In this document: positions 1 through 12,400 of the stretch, in pieces | Position numbering within the stretch: position 1 is the first letter of the stretch | Layout of the letters: the number at the start of each line of letters is the position of its first letter | NCBI RefSeq assembly: GCF_004210375.1 | Contig: NW_027467782.1 | Location: 37,871,771-37,935,770, forward strand | Source of the DNA: Tachypleus tridentatus | Lineage: Eukaryota > Arthropoda > Merostomata > Xiphosura > Limulidae | DNA length: 64,000 nt | Reading direction: 5' to 3' | Notes under the pieces: generated by a model | The model's database searches: none | Told to the model about the DNA's origin: nothing | What the model saw: the letters and a program-made list of their open reading frames with translations, nothing else | Made by a program: the position numbers and the translations under genes

Positions 1-497
1 CATGAAACTAACTCATGTATCAATTCTCATTCTGATTAAGAAATTTTGAAATTTAACCATGAATTTTGCAACAAGTTATTTTATGGTCTGGCCTAAAGCT
101 AAGCAATGTAAATCTAATTCAGATAGTCAAAGTGAGAGAAAAATAGTGCCTCCATCAACACAGATAACAATTTATTTTAGTTTCTGTTCATATACATTAA
201 AATTACAAATGGTTGATATAAATAAATCAACTTTTTTTAGACTGTTTGCAAATTTTAACACTGCTTCCACAGGCCAGACACCCAGGATTTGTGCTGAATG
301 GCTATCCTTAATAAATAAAATCATTCTAGAATGAGCTAAAACTCACTTTTAGAGTTTTCTGGTTGAACAAAATCTCCTACAAAGTTTTATGAAAAAATAT
401 GCAGATTTAGTAATGCTATTGAAAGTTTTTGACTCCCATAGTACACAGTAGTAAACTTGGAAGATGTGTATGTTATGTTATTAACTATTTGTTCTCA

Positions 498-1090
498 TTC
501 TTGCTCTTTGTTTTCAGAGTAGGTACAAAGGCCATGACCTTCACATCAGTGGGATAATTCTCATCTAGCTATTTCAAAAGTTTGTTCTTCAATCTATCTT
601 TCATTTCTTTAAACATCATTGACTAGAATATCAGTGCAAGTATAACTTTTTCTGGCAAAACTTGTTGCACATTATTGGCATATGAGAATAGTTTTGTATC
701 ATCAGATTTAATTGTATTTCCAGTCATGTTCATAAGATCATCTGGATCTCCTGGAAGTAATGTAGTACTAAAAATCCTTAATCCTGCCATGCAGAATGCA
801 AGCAATCAACTGTTCTTTTCAAGAGCACTGAAACTTGATGCTTTTCATCGAGCTTCTTGATTTGGAAAGTTTAATGTTGTTGTGCATTCAATACCAAATT
901 GAATCGGCATTGCTCCTGTGCCATGTTGAAATACCACAACGTCTTGCTTTTACACTTCAATTTTGGATTATCTGCATCATTCATTCAGTGTCACAAACTC
1001 CATGGGATCCTCAGAAGTTCTGCTAGACATTTCATCTTCATCACTCTCCAGTGGAATAGATGAATCAGTCCTTTATTTTCTCTTTCTTCA
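498..1090 (-). pseudogene. Decayed coding relic of unknown family
   Basis: On the minus strand one frame stays protein-like for a long distance, despite several stops. A 60-codon open stretch (623-805) has balanced composition (G-D-P-D-D-L-M-N, S-D-D-T-K-L-F-S-Y-A-N-N). After one TAG it continues M-F-K-E-M-K-D-R-L-K-N-K-L-L-K. After a second TAG it continues L-D-E-N-Y-P-T-D-V-K-V-M-A-F-V-P-T-L and closes with a stop near 498. Upstream, an acidic S-D-E-D-E-M-S-S and D-P-M-E-F-V-T-L-N-E precede it. This looks like the C-terminal half of an intronless gene copy or transposase. I do not recognise the family. Confidence 0.45.
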
Positions 1091-1380
1091 TACTTTTAAA
1101 TTACCTTGCAGTTCTTTCACACCTGTTTTTTATGCAATTTTGACCTCTAAGTCTGAACCATTACATCTACACTGTCACTTTGAACTTACAAGTCACTTTC
1201 TTCTTTTCCTGTATCAATGTTACTTTATCAATACAGGATCAGCACACTTAATCACTGAATGTTGTAGCATGTTGACATCTGTTTTGTGGCCAGCTGTAGA
1301 TCAAATTTTCACAAAGTGTGCAACAGTTATCTGTATTTTGGCCAATCAGGTTTTGGTAAAGGTATCAACCAATTAACTAA

Positions 1381-2470
1381 AGATCCGAAGTGACTGCAAA
1401 GTGCAATTATCTACCCATGCTGTTTTTGGTCTTGTATCTGAATTTGATTTAATGAAAAACTATTTAATATTATAAAAAACTAGTTTTTCATAGTTTAAAA
1501 CTTGCACATAAAGAGTCATTAATACAATTAAGTTATAAAGAGAAGTACTTGCCCTGTTAAGTGCTCTTGAAGCTTTACTAGTTGCTTCACGTGTACAAGT
1601 GACAGTAAGAATAAAACCATAATAACCTGTAGGACTCACTCAACCACTAGAAATACCTTTTTCTGATTACAATAGAGCCACAATTCAAAGCACGTTTTTC
1701 ACCATTGCCTTTAAAGTCTAAAAAATTGTAAATTTACAATTTATGTAGTCCCAACTTATAAGTTATATACTAATAATTTCATTTTAAAATGTTGTCCAAA
1801 TCTACTTACATAATTCGGCAGACACTACTTGTAATGAGAATGAACAATTATTAATTATGTGGTTAACTAACTCGTTTTCGTATTAACCCTCACAGACCAG
1901 CATTAGGCTTAGCAGCTACGATAAATTCAAGTTACAGTACATTTTTACAAGTACAAATATTGCACTGGTTAATATTTACAATGTCCTTGTACACGACAAT
2001 AAAATTTAAATATGTTTCACTTTTTTCTTCTTGTAAATTTTCTTTTCTGATTCGTTTGATTTTTCCTTGGGGTGATCACTTCACATAAATAAATCTATAA
2101 ACATTTTACTGCATCATATCTTTTAACCCCAACGTATTGAATGCAATATTTTGCTTGCAAATTGTCAGTGACCTGCGTAGTAAGCTACATGTGTTATCGA
2201 GCGACCTCTACAATTCCAAAAAAAGTGCCAAGCGAATCTGCAAGAAAATTCTCGTCATATTAAGAATATTAAAAAGCTTACGTATGCTTATATTCTTGTC
2301 ATTGTTAGTAGAATAGAATATTTTGTAATTCTAGCAGTATTATGAGGTTAAAAGGTGACAAATAGGACTTGGATGATATCACAATAGTTGTCTCCAGATC
2401 CTAAGGTAAGTAATTAATGTGATTGTAATCTGTAATGTTTAATATTGCATTAGTACTAAAACTGGCGCTC
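1381..2470. other. AT-rich intron or flank, no gene seen
   Basis: About 1.1 kb of AT-rich sequence between the coding relic and the first SINE. No open frame resembles a known protein and no strong repeat structure is visible. If the ATR gene continues leftward, this is part of its next intron. Confidence 0.5.
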
Positions 2471-2481
2471 ATGCCCACGAA

Positions 2482-2755
2482 GGCCCGGCATGGCCTAGCG
2501 CGTAAGGCGTGTGACTCGTAATACGAGGGTCGCGGGTTCAGCCAGCGTCGCGCTAAACATGCTCGCCCTCCCAGCCGTGGGGGTGTATAATGTTACGGTC
2601 AATCCCACTATTCGTTGGTAAAGAGTAGCCCAAGAGTTGGCGGTGGGTGGTGATGACTAGCTGCCTTCCCTCTAGTCTTACACTGCTAAATTAGGGACGG
2701 CTAGCACAGATAGCCCTCGAGTAGCTTTGTGCGAAATTCCCAAACAAACAAACAA
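2482..2755 (+). mobile_element. tRNA-derived SINE family A, complete, with TSD
   Basis: The element starts with a tRNA-like head, GGCCCGGCATGGCC, with A-box-like and B-box-like (GGTCGCGGGTTCA) pol III promoter sequence. A conserved body follows (AGCTGCCTTCCCTCTAGTC, GCTAGCACAGATAGCCCTCG), ending in a CAAA-type tail. Exact 11-bp direct repeats ATGCCCACGAA flank it at 2471-2481 and 2756-2766, the signature of LINE-driven retroposition. I recognise this consensus as one of the most abundant SINEs in horseshoe crab genomes. Confidence 0.92.
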
Positions 2756-3043
2756 ATGCCCACGAAATGTGTAAAGCTAAAATTCTACGTCGGATGTTGA
2801 TCAAAGCTGGTAGTAGCGGTAGTTGTGAGTTTATTATTGCAATTACAAACTATAAATTAAAGTACTTCAAAGTGTATATGAGATTGGGATAAATGGCTCA
2901 TTTATTATTTGAGTTCATATTGTTTTGTGATACAATAACTTGTAAGTTACTCAAAATTTCGAATAGAAAGACTTACATTTTCAAAGCAGTATAGTTTTGT
3001 AATAAACTTTTCAAATTCCGAGTGAAAATTCGTTGGATATCAG

Positions 3044-3171
3044 TTTGTTTGTTTGTTCAGAATTAAGCACAAAGCTGCACAATGGGCTATCTGTGCTCTG
3101 CCTACCATGGGCTTCGAAACCCTGGTTTTAGTGGTGTGAGCCTGCAAACAAACCGCTGTACCATTTGAGGC
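3044..3171 (-). mobile_element. SINE family B copy with near-perfect TSD
   Basis: The sequence begins with a TTTG repeat tail and holds AAGCACAAAGCTGCACAATG, then GGGCTATCTGTGCTCTGCC and a GGGCTTCGAAACCCTGG box. On the minus strand the last resembles a pol III B box. Flanking repeats TTGGATATCAG (3033-3043) and TTGGACATCAG (3172-3182) differ at one base. It is a second tRNA-related SINE family common in the same presumed host. Confidence 0.8.
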
Positions 3172-3406
3172 TTGGACATCAGTATGAGCACCTTTCTAAA
3201 ATCTAAATTGTATTTCATTAGGTGTCAATTAAGTCCTAAAACGTAACCTTAAGAATATTAACAATAGAAATAATACATTTAGCAGATTAAGAATAAAATA
3301 TTAGTTCTTAAAGCTATAGTCTTTGATTGACAATGTAGTACCAAAGAAACTGCTGTTGTGGCATATAACACAACTCATTAAGGATGTTCATTCGAAGCAT
3401 TCAATT

Positions 3407-3440
3407 TCACACACACACACACACACACATATATATACAT
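3407..3440. repeat. (AC)n(AT)n microsatellite
   Basis: A run of CA dinucleotides followed by TA repeats. Similar short microsatellites occur at 19743-19760 (TA), 32229-32250 (AT), 41021-41038 (GT) and 54139-54158 (AC). Confidence 0.9.
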
Positions 3441-3712
3441 ACATTCTTTTGGGATCACTGGCCATTAATAGGAAGCCAAAGGGTCTGATAATAATGAAGA
3501 TGAAAAAAGTTCTTAAACTGTTCAGTTACTTATTTTGCTTATGCTTGTGACGTTTTGGATAAAATACATATAATTTTCACAATAAAAGATTATTACTTAA
3601 ATCTCAAATATTTGCGTATTTTATACAAATTTATTATAAAAACATTTTCACCATTTCAGTGTTGATTTGATAAAAATACACATGTACTGATTATACTTTA
3701 TATATGTATATA

Positions 3713-3930
3713 TTTGTTTGTTTGTTTTGAATTTCGTGCAAAACTGCTCGAGGGCTATCTGCGCTAGACATTCCTAATTTAGCAGTTTAAGACTAGAGGG
3801 AAGGCAGCTAGTCATCACCACCCAGCGCCAACTTTTGGGCTAATATTTTACCAACGAATAATGGGATTGACCGTCACATTATAACCTTCCCACGGTTAAA
3901 AGGGCGAGCATGTTTAATGTGACGGGGACT
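3713..3930 (-). mobile_element. SINE family A copy, tRNA head truncated
   Basis: Starts with the TTTG tail, then AATTTCGTGCAAAACTGCTC and the CTCGAGGGCTATCTGCGCTAG and ACTAGAGGGAAGGCAGCTAG blocks of family A, read on the minus strand. It runs through CCAACGAATAATGGGATTG to GGGCGAGCATGTTTAATGTG. It then stops before the tRNA-like head, so it is 5'-truncated. Confidence 0.88.
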
Positions 3931-4264
3931 CTCAAAGTAATTACAGGTATTAGAAAATATTTCTTCTGTCTGGTGATAAGGAGGAGTGAGAAACTTCAAA
4001 TTCAGAAATAATCCACGAAGTACAAATGACTCAATAAAGGAAAATGAATACTGAATACTACATGTTGTCTTCGTTTCTTTGTATCAGAAACATTACGCGA
4101 AAAGTAAAACAACAAAATATGTTTTGTGAGGTGGATAGACTTAAAAGTACATTATTTTGTTATTTTGCTTCTCTTGTACTCCTGGAAGGTTCTACATTTA
4201 TGTTATTTCCTCTGAGACCTGAATATCCACCTCGGTGTTTGCCTTATATGGAGACTGCTACTCC

Positions 4265-4408
4265 TTTACCAACGAATAGTGGGATTGACTGTAACATTAT
4301 AAAGCCCCCATGGCTGGGTGGGCGAGCGTGTTTGGTGTGACCGGGATTCGTACCCGTGACCCTCGGATTCCGAGTCGAACACCTTAACACGCTTGGCCAT
4401 GTCGGGCC
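4265..4408 (-). mobile_element. SINE family A copy, head half only
   Basis: Contains the promoter half of family A on the minus strand: ACCAACGAATAGTGGGATTG, GGCGAGCGTGTTTGGTGTGA, GGGATTCGTACCCGTGACCC and the terminal TTGGCCATGTCGGGCC. The tail half is missing. A (TA)n stretch follows. Confidence 0.88.
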
Positions 4409-4587
4409 ATATATGTATATATACAGTCATAAACTTTCGCAGTTTGTAAAACAATTTTAAAAATATTTTTAGCATAATATTTTTACAATTTGAGTTATCT
4501 ATAAGTATATAAGATAACGTGTACACTCTTGCATAATTTTAAAAGGTAATAGTTTTTATACATTTAATTATTTTCCTACTGTAAATT

Positions 4588-4785
4588 GTTGCTTTGTTTT
4601 TTGAATTTTTGCAAAGCTACTCGAGGGCTACCTGCGCTAGTTGTCCCTAATTTAAGACTAGAGGGAAGGTTGCTAGTCATCACCACCCAATGCCAACTCT
4701 TGAACTACTCTTTTACCAACGTACAGTTGGATAGACTGAACCATTATAACGCCTCCACAGCTGAAAGGTCAAGCATGTTTGGTAA
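4588..4785 (-). mobile_element. SINE family A copy, diverged, head truncated
   Basis: Family A body on the minus strand: GCAAAGCTACTCGAGGGCTA, GACTAGAGGGAAGG, TAGTCATCACCACCCAATGC and AAGCATGTTTGGT. It is more diverged than the 2.5-kb copy and lacks the tRNA-like head. It is the fourth SINE within about 2.3 kb. Confidence 0.8.
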
Positions 4786-5239
4786 AAGACTAACCTAGGT
4801 AGTTAAGGTAGTGTTTTGTAAAATATAATCACATTTCAGTTACATTATGTATGTATGTATATTATTACTATTTTCAAATTAATTTTTAAATTTCAGTCAT
4901 TATTCATAAAACAGAAAACTATGTGAACAAATATAGAAAATAATTATCTTTGCTACCTACAAATGTTAAGGTTTATACTTGCTTGGCATAAACTGTAAAC
5001 ATTGTTAAATTTGGCACGAGAAAAATATAAAACAAAATAATCTTTTTAAATTTTATATATGCATTTTGAAATGACAAAAAAATATATAAATTATTATGTA
5101 AATGCCATAGAATTTCACTGCAATGTATCAAGGCTACCAACTAAGCAGCATTTGGGTCTAAAAAATACATCCAATCTCCATTTTGTCTATATTTAAAAAA
5201 GGTGGTTCTTTAGTACTTAAGCCTTGCAAAGGCTGAGAA

Positions 5240-5735
5240 AAGAATGTGAAGGAGAAGTCTGAGCTTTTGATTTGCTATGTATACCTCATGAAGTGCAGTG
5301 GGTTATGTGTAAAAATATGGTTTCAAAAATGGAAAAGGAGACAGAGCAATTATGGTGGATTCATTGAACAGAATGATATCTCAGGACACAGAAAATATAA
5401 GAGGTTCTTATTTTATATTCCAGCTTGCAATATTAATAATTTGAGTTTGTAACTCATAAGAAACTAGAGATGTTGTATTGTGAGCTTTATAAAATGTAAT
5501 ATGACCAAACACATCACATGACAAAAAAAACTGATATTTAGCAATCTTATTTTGATATTTATTTTCAAATTAAGAAATTAAATAATGTATAGTTTTATGC
5601 CAAATTTACTGACATGAATTTATAAAATAGTAGTTCAATAATATTTTGAATATAACTCTACAAACATGATAACATGCCCTCTGCCTCCAATCCATAGGGG
5701 AAATTTGCCTCGATGGGGTTAATCACTACAAAAAT
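5240..5735 (+). repeat. AT-rich interspersed repeat, copy 1
   Basis: The stretch around 5583-5735 (ATAAAATAGTAGTTCAATA, then a T-G-A-A-T-A-T-A-A block and CCAATCCATAGGGG) recurs at 41395-41545 and 45290-45435 in the same orientation. Weaker similarity extends left, for example TATTTTATATTC(C/T)AGCTTG here and near 45100. No coding sequence is seen; the family is unclassified. Confidence 0.55.
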
Positions 5736-6285
5736 TATGCTTTGCCTGAGTAGTAACAATATTATAATAAGTAATTTACATCAGTTCCATATTCCTTGAA
5801 GGGATAGTAAATTAATTAGAGAGGAGACTTAGCGAGTAGACATCACAATTTTCATACTGTATAAAATTAAGAACTCAAACTGACATAATATTACATGTTT
5901 TTAACATTTGATTTATTATCTTTATTTGTGACCATCTTTATTTGAAGATGTTGATACTACTATCATGATATTCTGTAAAAGGGTTGCAAAGTGCAGAAAA
6001 GGGTGCTTGTATAGAAAATGTTAAACATAAAAAATATAAAGACAAATTAGATTTAAAGGAAAAAATAGTAAAATTTATCAGAAGATGTTAATTCAACAGT
6101 GTTTGTAAAATGCAACATAACCCTGAAATTGTCAAGCCAAGTCATTCAGCATAGATGTATATGATATAATGATGAATTTGATTGATGAAGAAAAAATTCT
6201 GAGTGTGAAAAAAACATATACTTATACTGTGTAAGAAATTTAGCAATAAAATATTTTGTGAAATAAACAACCTAGGCACACACAC
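5736..6285. other. Sequence left of exon W17, nothing recognised
   Basis: AT-rich sequence downstream of the W17 donor in the ATR direction, interpreted as intron. No exon-like similarity to the next ATR segment, and no repeat, was recognised. Confidence 0.5.
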
Positions 6286-6461
6286 CTTTTCTTTTCTGAT
6301 TTCTCTAATGTAGTCATAACTCGGTCATAATACTTGGCTAAATGGAAGTGACCTTCTTCCCATTCAGGCTGAATGGCAACCACATCTCGGTACATTAGAA
6401 TAAGGGCATTACTCTCCAAGACAGCCGATTCTTCACTATATTTGGCAAGCATTAATGTTGC
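6286..6461 (-). CDS. ATR: ATR exon W17 (last exon in window)
   Basis: A 176-bp exon from AG at 6462-6463 to GTGTGT at 6285. It reads L-E-S-N-A-L-I-L-M-Y-R-D-V, then PEWEEGHFHLAKYYDRVM, against human PEWEDGHFYLAKYYDKLM, near the end of the FAT domain. It leaves in phase 2. I found no following exon in the remaining 6.2 kb, so the next one (human G-D-L-I-R-Y-I-V-L-H-F-G) should lie beyond the left edge. The frame is open throughout. Confidence 0.95.
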
Positions 6462-9400
6462 CTAATAAAGATAACAGAAAGTGGTATTACAATAAATGAA
6501 CTTAATTATCTTAAATTATTTCATATGCTCTATATTATTCATGTGGTCCTAAGCAAAATTTATACAGAGATGGAACTACCACAGTATTCAGATTTGAATT
6601 TATTCAAAACACCCAATCTACATTATGATTTTATATCTACACACTAATAACCCAGATGGAAGGAGAAGATACCAATAGTTTAGGGTGATGGAATAATATT
6701 TTACATTATTTGATCAGACTGAAGCTTCAAATTTTACAGTTGAATAAACTATTAAAACTCTGGAGAATTTAACAGTGTAACAAAGGCAGTATATATTTCA
6801 CAAAAATATTAGATATTTTGAAATGAGAATGGAAAACTTCAGCTTTCTTAAATCATAACTTACCATTAGAAAAGTTCAAAATGAAGCACTTATTATGTAT
6901 TTTTGCTTTTGTTAAAATACCCAAAAAAGAAATACCATTGTTAACTCTCTCAACATGGGCTTGGTTGACTTGACTGACCACAAGACCTCTTTGCACTCAC
7001 TTCTACTCTTTTTATATTTAATACTTCTAACTTTCAATAGAGTGTATCTGTCCTCACAAAATTTGGCATACTTTCAGTTAACATTCCAAGTCATTCACAT
7101 ACAAATATCATATCTTTAGTGAAGAATTAAAAAAATACAATGGAGATTTTTTCACAAATTTATTGAGCATTTACTTTGAATAGTCCACAGGCAAAGTAAT
7201 TTTCATATTAAAATAAAAAAAAATACTTTTTTGTCACCTCAAGAATCTCAAATTTCCTTTGTGTAGTCCCTATAATCTCGTAAATAATACATTTCAAACA
7301 ATTTTTGTTCCAGTAAAAGTTTATAGTTCATGTTATATTCTTTACCTTATCTCAAAATAAAATCAGTCAATTTTAGATACCTTGTAAGCACCAGAAAAAA
7401 ACAACCAAAAAAGTACCCATCTTTTCTTTCTAGAATGACTTAAATTGTAACATAAACCTACATTCTTTTATCCCAAGTAGTTTTAAGCTCATAGCAGAAT
7501 AAACCTACTTATAACTAAACCACTATCCCACCATTATGAGATGTTAATCACCTGGGAAACATGCAGCTCACATTACATTAATGAATTACATTACTTGTGA
7601 GTTGCTTGCTCATGAAAAAAATATTACTTATTTTGTCTGAACTAAACTACACTAAAAGGATACTTATTTTTACACTTTAGTTACTTTTATAAATATACAT
7701 AAAAAAATATACATGAAAAATAAAATGCTTAACCATTTTCATTTTTTTCTTGCTATTGACTATTAAAGAGACTTCATCCTAATTATGCTAGACTCCTAAT
7801 AGTAATGCATTTAATAATTTGTATTTAATTAAATAATGCACCAAACAATATAGATTTCTCAAAATTTTCCCTGGCTTTCCGGCTATGTGACAAAAGTCGT
7901 TACAAATTCATTCAACGTAGTTGTTAACTTTCTTGTAAGAACGACGTTTGTACTCCGAGTGACATCAACATTTCAGAACATTGTACAATATGCCATTTGA
8001 TACATAAAAAACCTTGACTTTCTATTGATCATAGGTAACATATCATTAAACATAGAGAGAACAACTGATGAACTGTGAAAGGCATGATGTGACAGGAAGG
8101 GTCTGATTTTCTCTTTGATAGCTCTGTAACCAAACAGAATTGAAGGCTATAAAAAAATCTGGTTTGTCTGAGTCATGATGAGTGTATAGAGAGAAATTTA
8201 CTTTGAATTTTTTACTTTTCTGAATAGTGGTTGATAAAATATGAAAGATGACATGCTAGAAGAAAAGGTGTTTGAACAGAAGAAATACATGATTTTAAAT
8301 ATTGTAGAATTTAAAACTTATACACTATTAAAATATGCATTATTAGCTATGCGATTGTAATTAGTATAACACAAACACAAAGTAGTTTAATAAACTTCTG
8401 AATGTAAGACACTTAAACTTTGTATCTTATACATTAAAGAATAACACACAATATTAAAATAGATAAACAATCAATCACATTTTAAATTCAGGCCAACCTA
8501 CAGCCTATAAAATGTTGACTCTATTTGGTTGGGGCCAATTGAAAGTGTGAGAGTTGGCAGGCCATAACATTTCTTTCTATAAAATAAACAAAAAAGAGTC
8601 CTTTATATTTTCTACCAACTATAAAACTAATCAAATTTCTATTAAATTGTGATATAGAAACTCTTAAATTTAATAACAGATGAAAAATAATTCATCAGAT
8701 AAAAAACAAAAACTATCAAATTTAAGCACTATAATTTCATGTCATGAGCTGTATAGTGAGTTGGTGAACCAAATCTGACCTGCAGGCCACATGTTGTATA
8801 CTCTGTTCTACATGTTTAATATTTTCTACATTATCATCAGCAAAAAGTACCTAAGTAATGTAACATAAGTGTTAAAACTTCTGTATAAGTAGCATCCATT
8901 ATTACCTTGGCACAAGCAGCAGTTTCTTTCTGTGTTTTGAGCTGGGTTATTCTTGAACTGAGAAACATCTGGAAAATGTTCCTGAATTCCTTTCTGAAGA
9001 ATATTGATAGCTTGTTCCTGTTCATTCTGTATAACAAGTCACAAAATAAGCATACAGGTAACCAGAGTACTAGCTGGCTATTAAAATTTTAGAAACATGA
9101 CAAGTTTGCATATCATATAACTTTTGGTGTATCATCCTATTTAACTGATATCAATATCTACTGAAAACTTAAAAACATTTAAAACCTCAATTTTTATATA
9201 CATATCAATTTTGACATAGTTTTAAAATAATATTGATTTACTACTGATTCACATGTATGTTTCTACAAATATCTTGTACAACATCCGTTTTGAAGATTCT
9301 TTACTTGATAACACTGTATTATCAACCCTTCTGTTTCATTTAATTTTAATATCACCAGAGGAAGGGTGTTCAGGCTATTTATCATTTTTTGTGGTATAAA

Positions 9401-12400
9401 TTTTTATTCTCCATTTTTCTTTAATACTAGACCACAGTAAGATGTAACAGGGTCATTCAGTACAGTGGTTACAAATCTACATTATCACGAATGAAATACA
9501 ATATTAGGCCTAGATGAGTAATAACAAAATATTATACAGATAGATCAAAGACTAGTTTATCCCAAGTACAGTTCAAGAAAAGACTTAGTTGAATAACAGG
9601 ATTATTCTATACAGAGATCTTAGTTTACACTATCACAAGTACAGTTCAACATTAGGCACAGTTGAATGGAAAAAAGGATCATTTAATACAGTGATCTAAG
9701 ACTATATTATCACAAGTACAATTTAATATTATGTTAAGAAAAGTGACACATGATCATTCAATTTGAGGTGTTATAGTTTAAAAGTCAGATATAACTTTTC
9801 AATCAGTAGGAGAAAAAAATATATAGAAAGCTAGTACATCAGAAATATATGATAATATTTTAAAATGTAAGATTTTTCACAGAAAACTTACTGTTCATTA
9901 TTTTAACCCAAACCACATAACATTAAATACTCAAAACAAATCAAACTCACTTTAAACTATAAATCTTACAATTCAAGAGAGCAACACTCATTTGGAAATT
10001 GTTAACTTTCATGTAATCTAAAACCTACAGTGTTGAATTTGTTCACAAGTAAAAAGTAAGTTGAAGTTAATACCTACATCAATGTGCCCTCTATCTTATA
10101 TTGATAGTGTTCATAAACACCTCTGCACAATACTGACATTTTTTCGAGACAGACCCAATCCACAGTCCCTCCCTTAGACATGAATGTCTGCATAGACTGT
10201 GGACATACTAAAAGAAATATATAATACTAACAACATAGTGAGGAACTGCACCACAGCCACAACAGGCATGTTACACACTCAGAAACTAAACTGTGCAGTG
10301 GATGTGGAACTTGAAATGATATGTTATAATCACTGGCCAAGCCCCAACCACATATCCAAGGTATCACTGTTCAGGGTTGGAATCACAGGATCATGGTTCC
10401 TAAATCCCATGTTGGTGGATAGGGCATTTGGATCATAATATATATATGTGTGTGTGAGACAGGATGGATCCAAACCCATAGCTACAGAGTGATGCATCTG
10501 GAATCATAAGAAGTAAATAAATAACACCAATGTGGACAAGCCCTTTCCTCAAACTGAAGAAGTCCAAAAGCAAAACCACAGATTTGGAATAACATGACAC
10601 TGCATGCAATATTTAACCTGAGGAAACAGAACTTATCCAACCTGAAATTACAGACACTCATCCTCTCTCCCTAGCCAAGTGGGCAGCATAAATTCCATTT
10701 GTCCCTGGAATTACTGGAAAGATATGGAACAAACTGTGATGAACCAAAAACACAGAATGGGACTACTCTGCATCCACAATTATGAAGTGACAATGAACAA
10801 TGTACTGAACCAACATTAATCAAGAAGAAAGACCACACCAAACCCAACTGGATAGTTGAGTGTCGAAACTGAAATACTCTTACGAGTAAGCTCCTGTTTA
10901 AGCTGGTGCTGCTCCTACCAAAATCTGGAAAAAAAACAACACTCAAAATCCTGAGTAGAAAGGTTTCTAACTGGGGGCAGGGGTAGTGCACATTAGAGAA
11001 GTCCTGAAAAACAATGCTCTAGAATCAGCAAAGTAAGTGAACCAAATTTCCTAAATTTCTAAAAGCAAACTGATCCTGATTTATTCAATCCACTGATCAG
11101 CAGAGATGGGGAAGAACCCCTTATGCTTTATTCATTATATTTTCTGAGTGGTAATCCAGCATAGTAGAGTATTACCACTCAGTCTGTCTCTGTGTGGTTG
11201 TATGTGACACCATATTTCCACAGAGCCTGTAACAACCTAGATAAAGTATACTGTGTCAGTAGTTGCTAGAGTGAATTTGGTTTGATAAAAGCACACTTGA
11301 TTGGGCAACACTCACCAAAAAGTAGAATTTTGAAATTAAAAAAAAAGAGAGAAGATTAGTAATGCAAATACTTACCTTTCAGTATAACCTAGCAGATGAG
11401 GTTAACATAGATGTTGGGGTAGTAAAAAAACCCTCAAAGAAAGATAATGCCAGATTATGTAAATAATGTGAGATAAAAGTATTGGGGAAGGTTCACACAC
11501 AAGCTCAGAATGTCCTCCAGTGAGCAATTCAACTGGGCCACGATGAACATAGAAATGTGATGAATCTGATAAGTTGAGACTTGTAGAATTTTCCTTGCCT
11601 TCAGAGAGAGCCCATAAAATCAATATGGATCAATTCTACCACTCATCCCATTGAGGTAACCAGAGGTAAGCCCTGGGAAACTAAAGAGACACAAATAAAA
11701 AGTCATTGTCCAGCACCACTAAAACCTTTAGTTTAGGCAACCTAACACCTCAAGGCCTTCATTAGACATAAGAAACAATGGGGACCCATCATTTATATGT
11801 GTGAAAATAAAGAGGTCAGATGAATCAGTGAAAAGTATTTATCCCTTTCCCTGGCTGCCAGTGGTAAGGTAAGGAGGACCTATCTGGGTACAGAAAAACA
11901 TGGGTAGAATGAAAAAGTGTCCTCTGTAAGTGTAATGCAAATAACTCTGACTGGTGATGTCCACAGGCCAGAAGCAACATAAAATAAACCCTAAGGGAAA
12001 AGTGGTACATGGTATATGAGATAAGGGTTGATTAGGCCAATCTCGTGCAATCAACAGAATACGACAAGAGATTGAAGAAATCATTGCTAGGAAGCTGGGT
12101 AACAGATCAATCAGTGGGTAGGTGTATAAGCACAATCCAGTCCAGTTATGACTGAATAGAACTATTGTCAATGCCTAAGGGTGGGTTACTAGAGACCAAA
12201 AGGCTGGTAGTTGAGTGTTCCAAAGAAAATGAGAAGTTTTAGCTCTGATAATAAATTCTATCTTTTTTGCTTTAGAGAAATAGTATCTGACTGTGCTGTG
12301 ATGCTGCTACTAGTAGCAAGATGTCCATGTAATGGTGTGTGCATAGGCCCAGAGGATGGGGTTAATTAAAAAGATTTGTAAACTTTAATAGTCAATAGCA

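Noticed and set aside
2482..2560. Possible functional tRNA gene
   Set aside because: The tRNA-like head has mismatched arms, continues into a SINE body and is flanked by a target-site duplication.
10671..12171. Minus-strand open frames of 106, 73 and 110 codons
   Set aside because: No recognisable motif, no consistent splice or codon pattern; they lie in repeat DNA and probably reflect its higher GC content.
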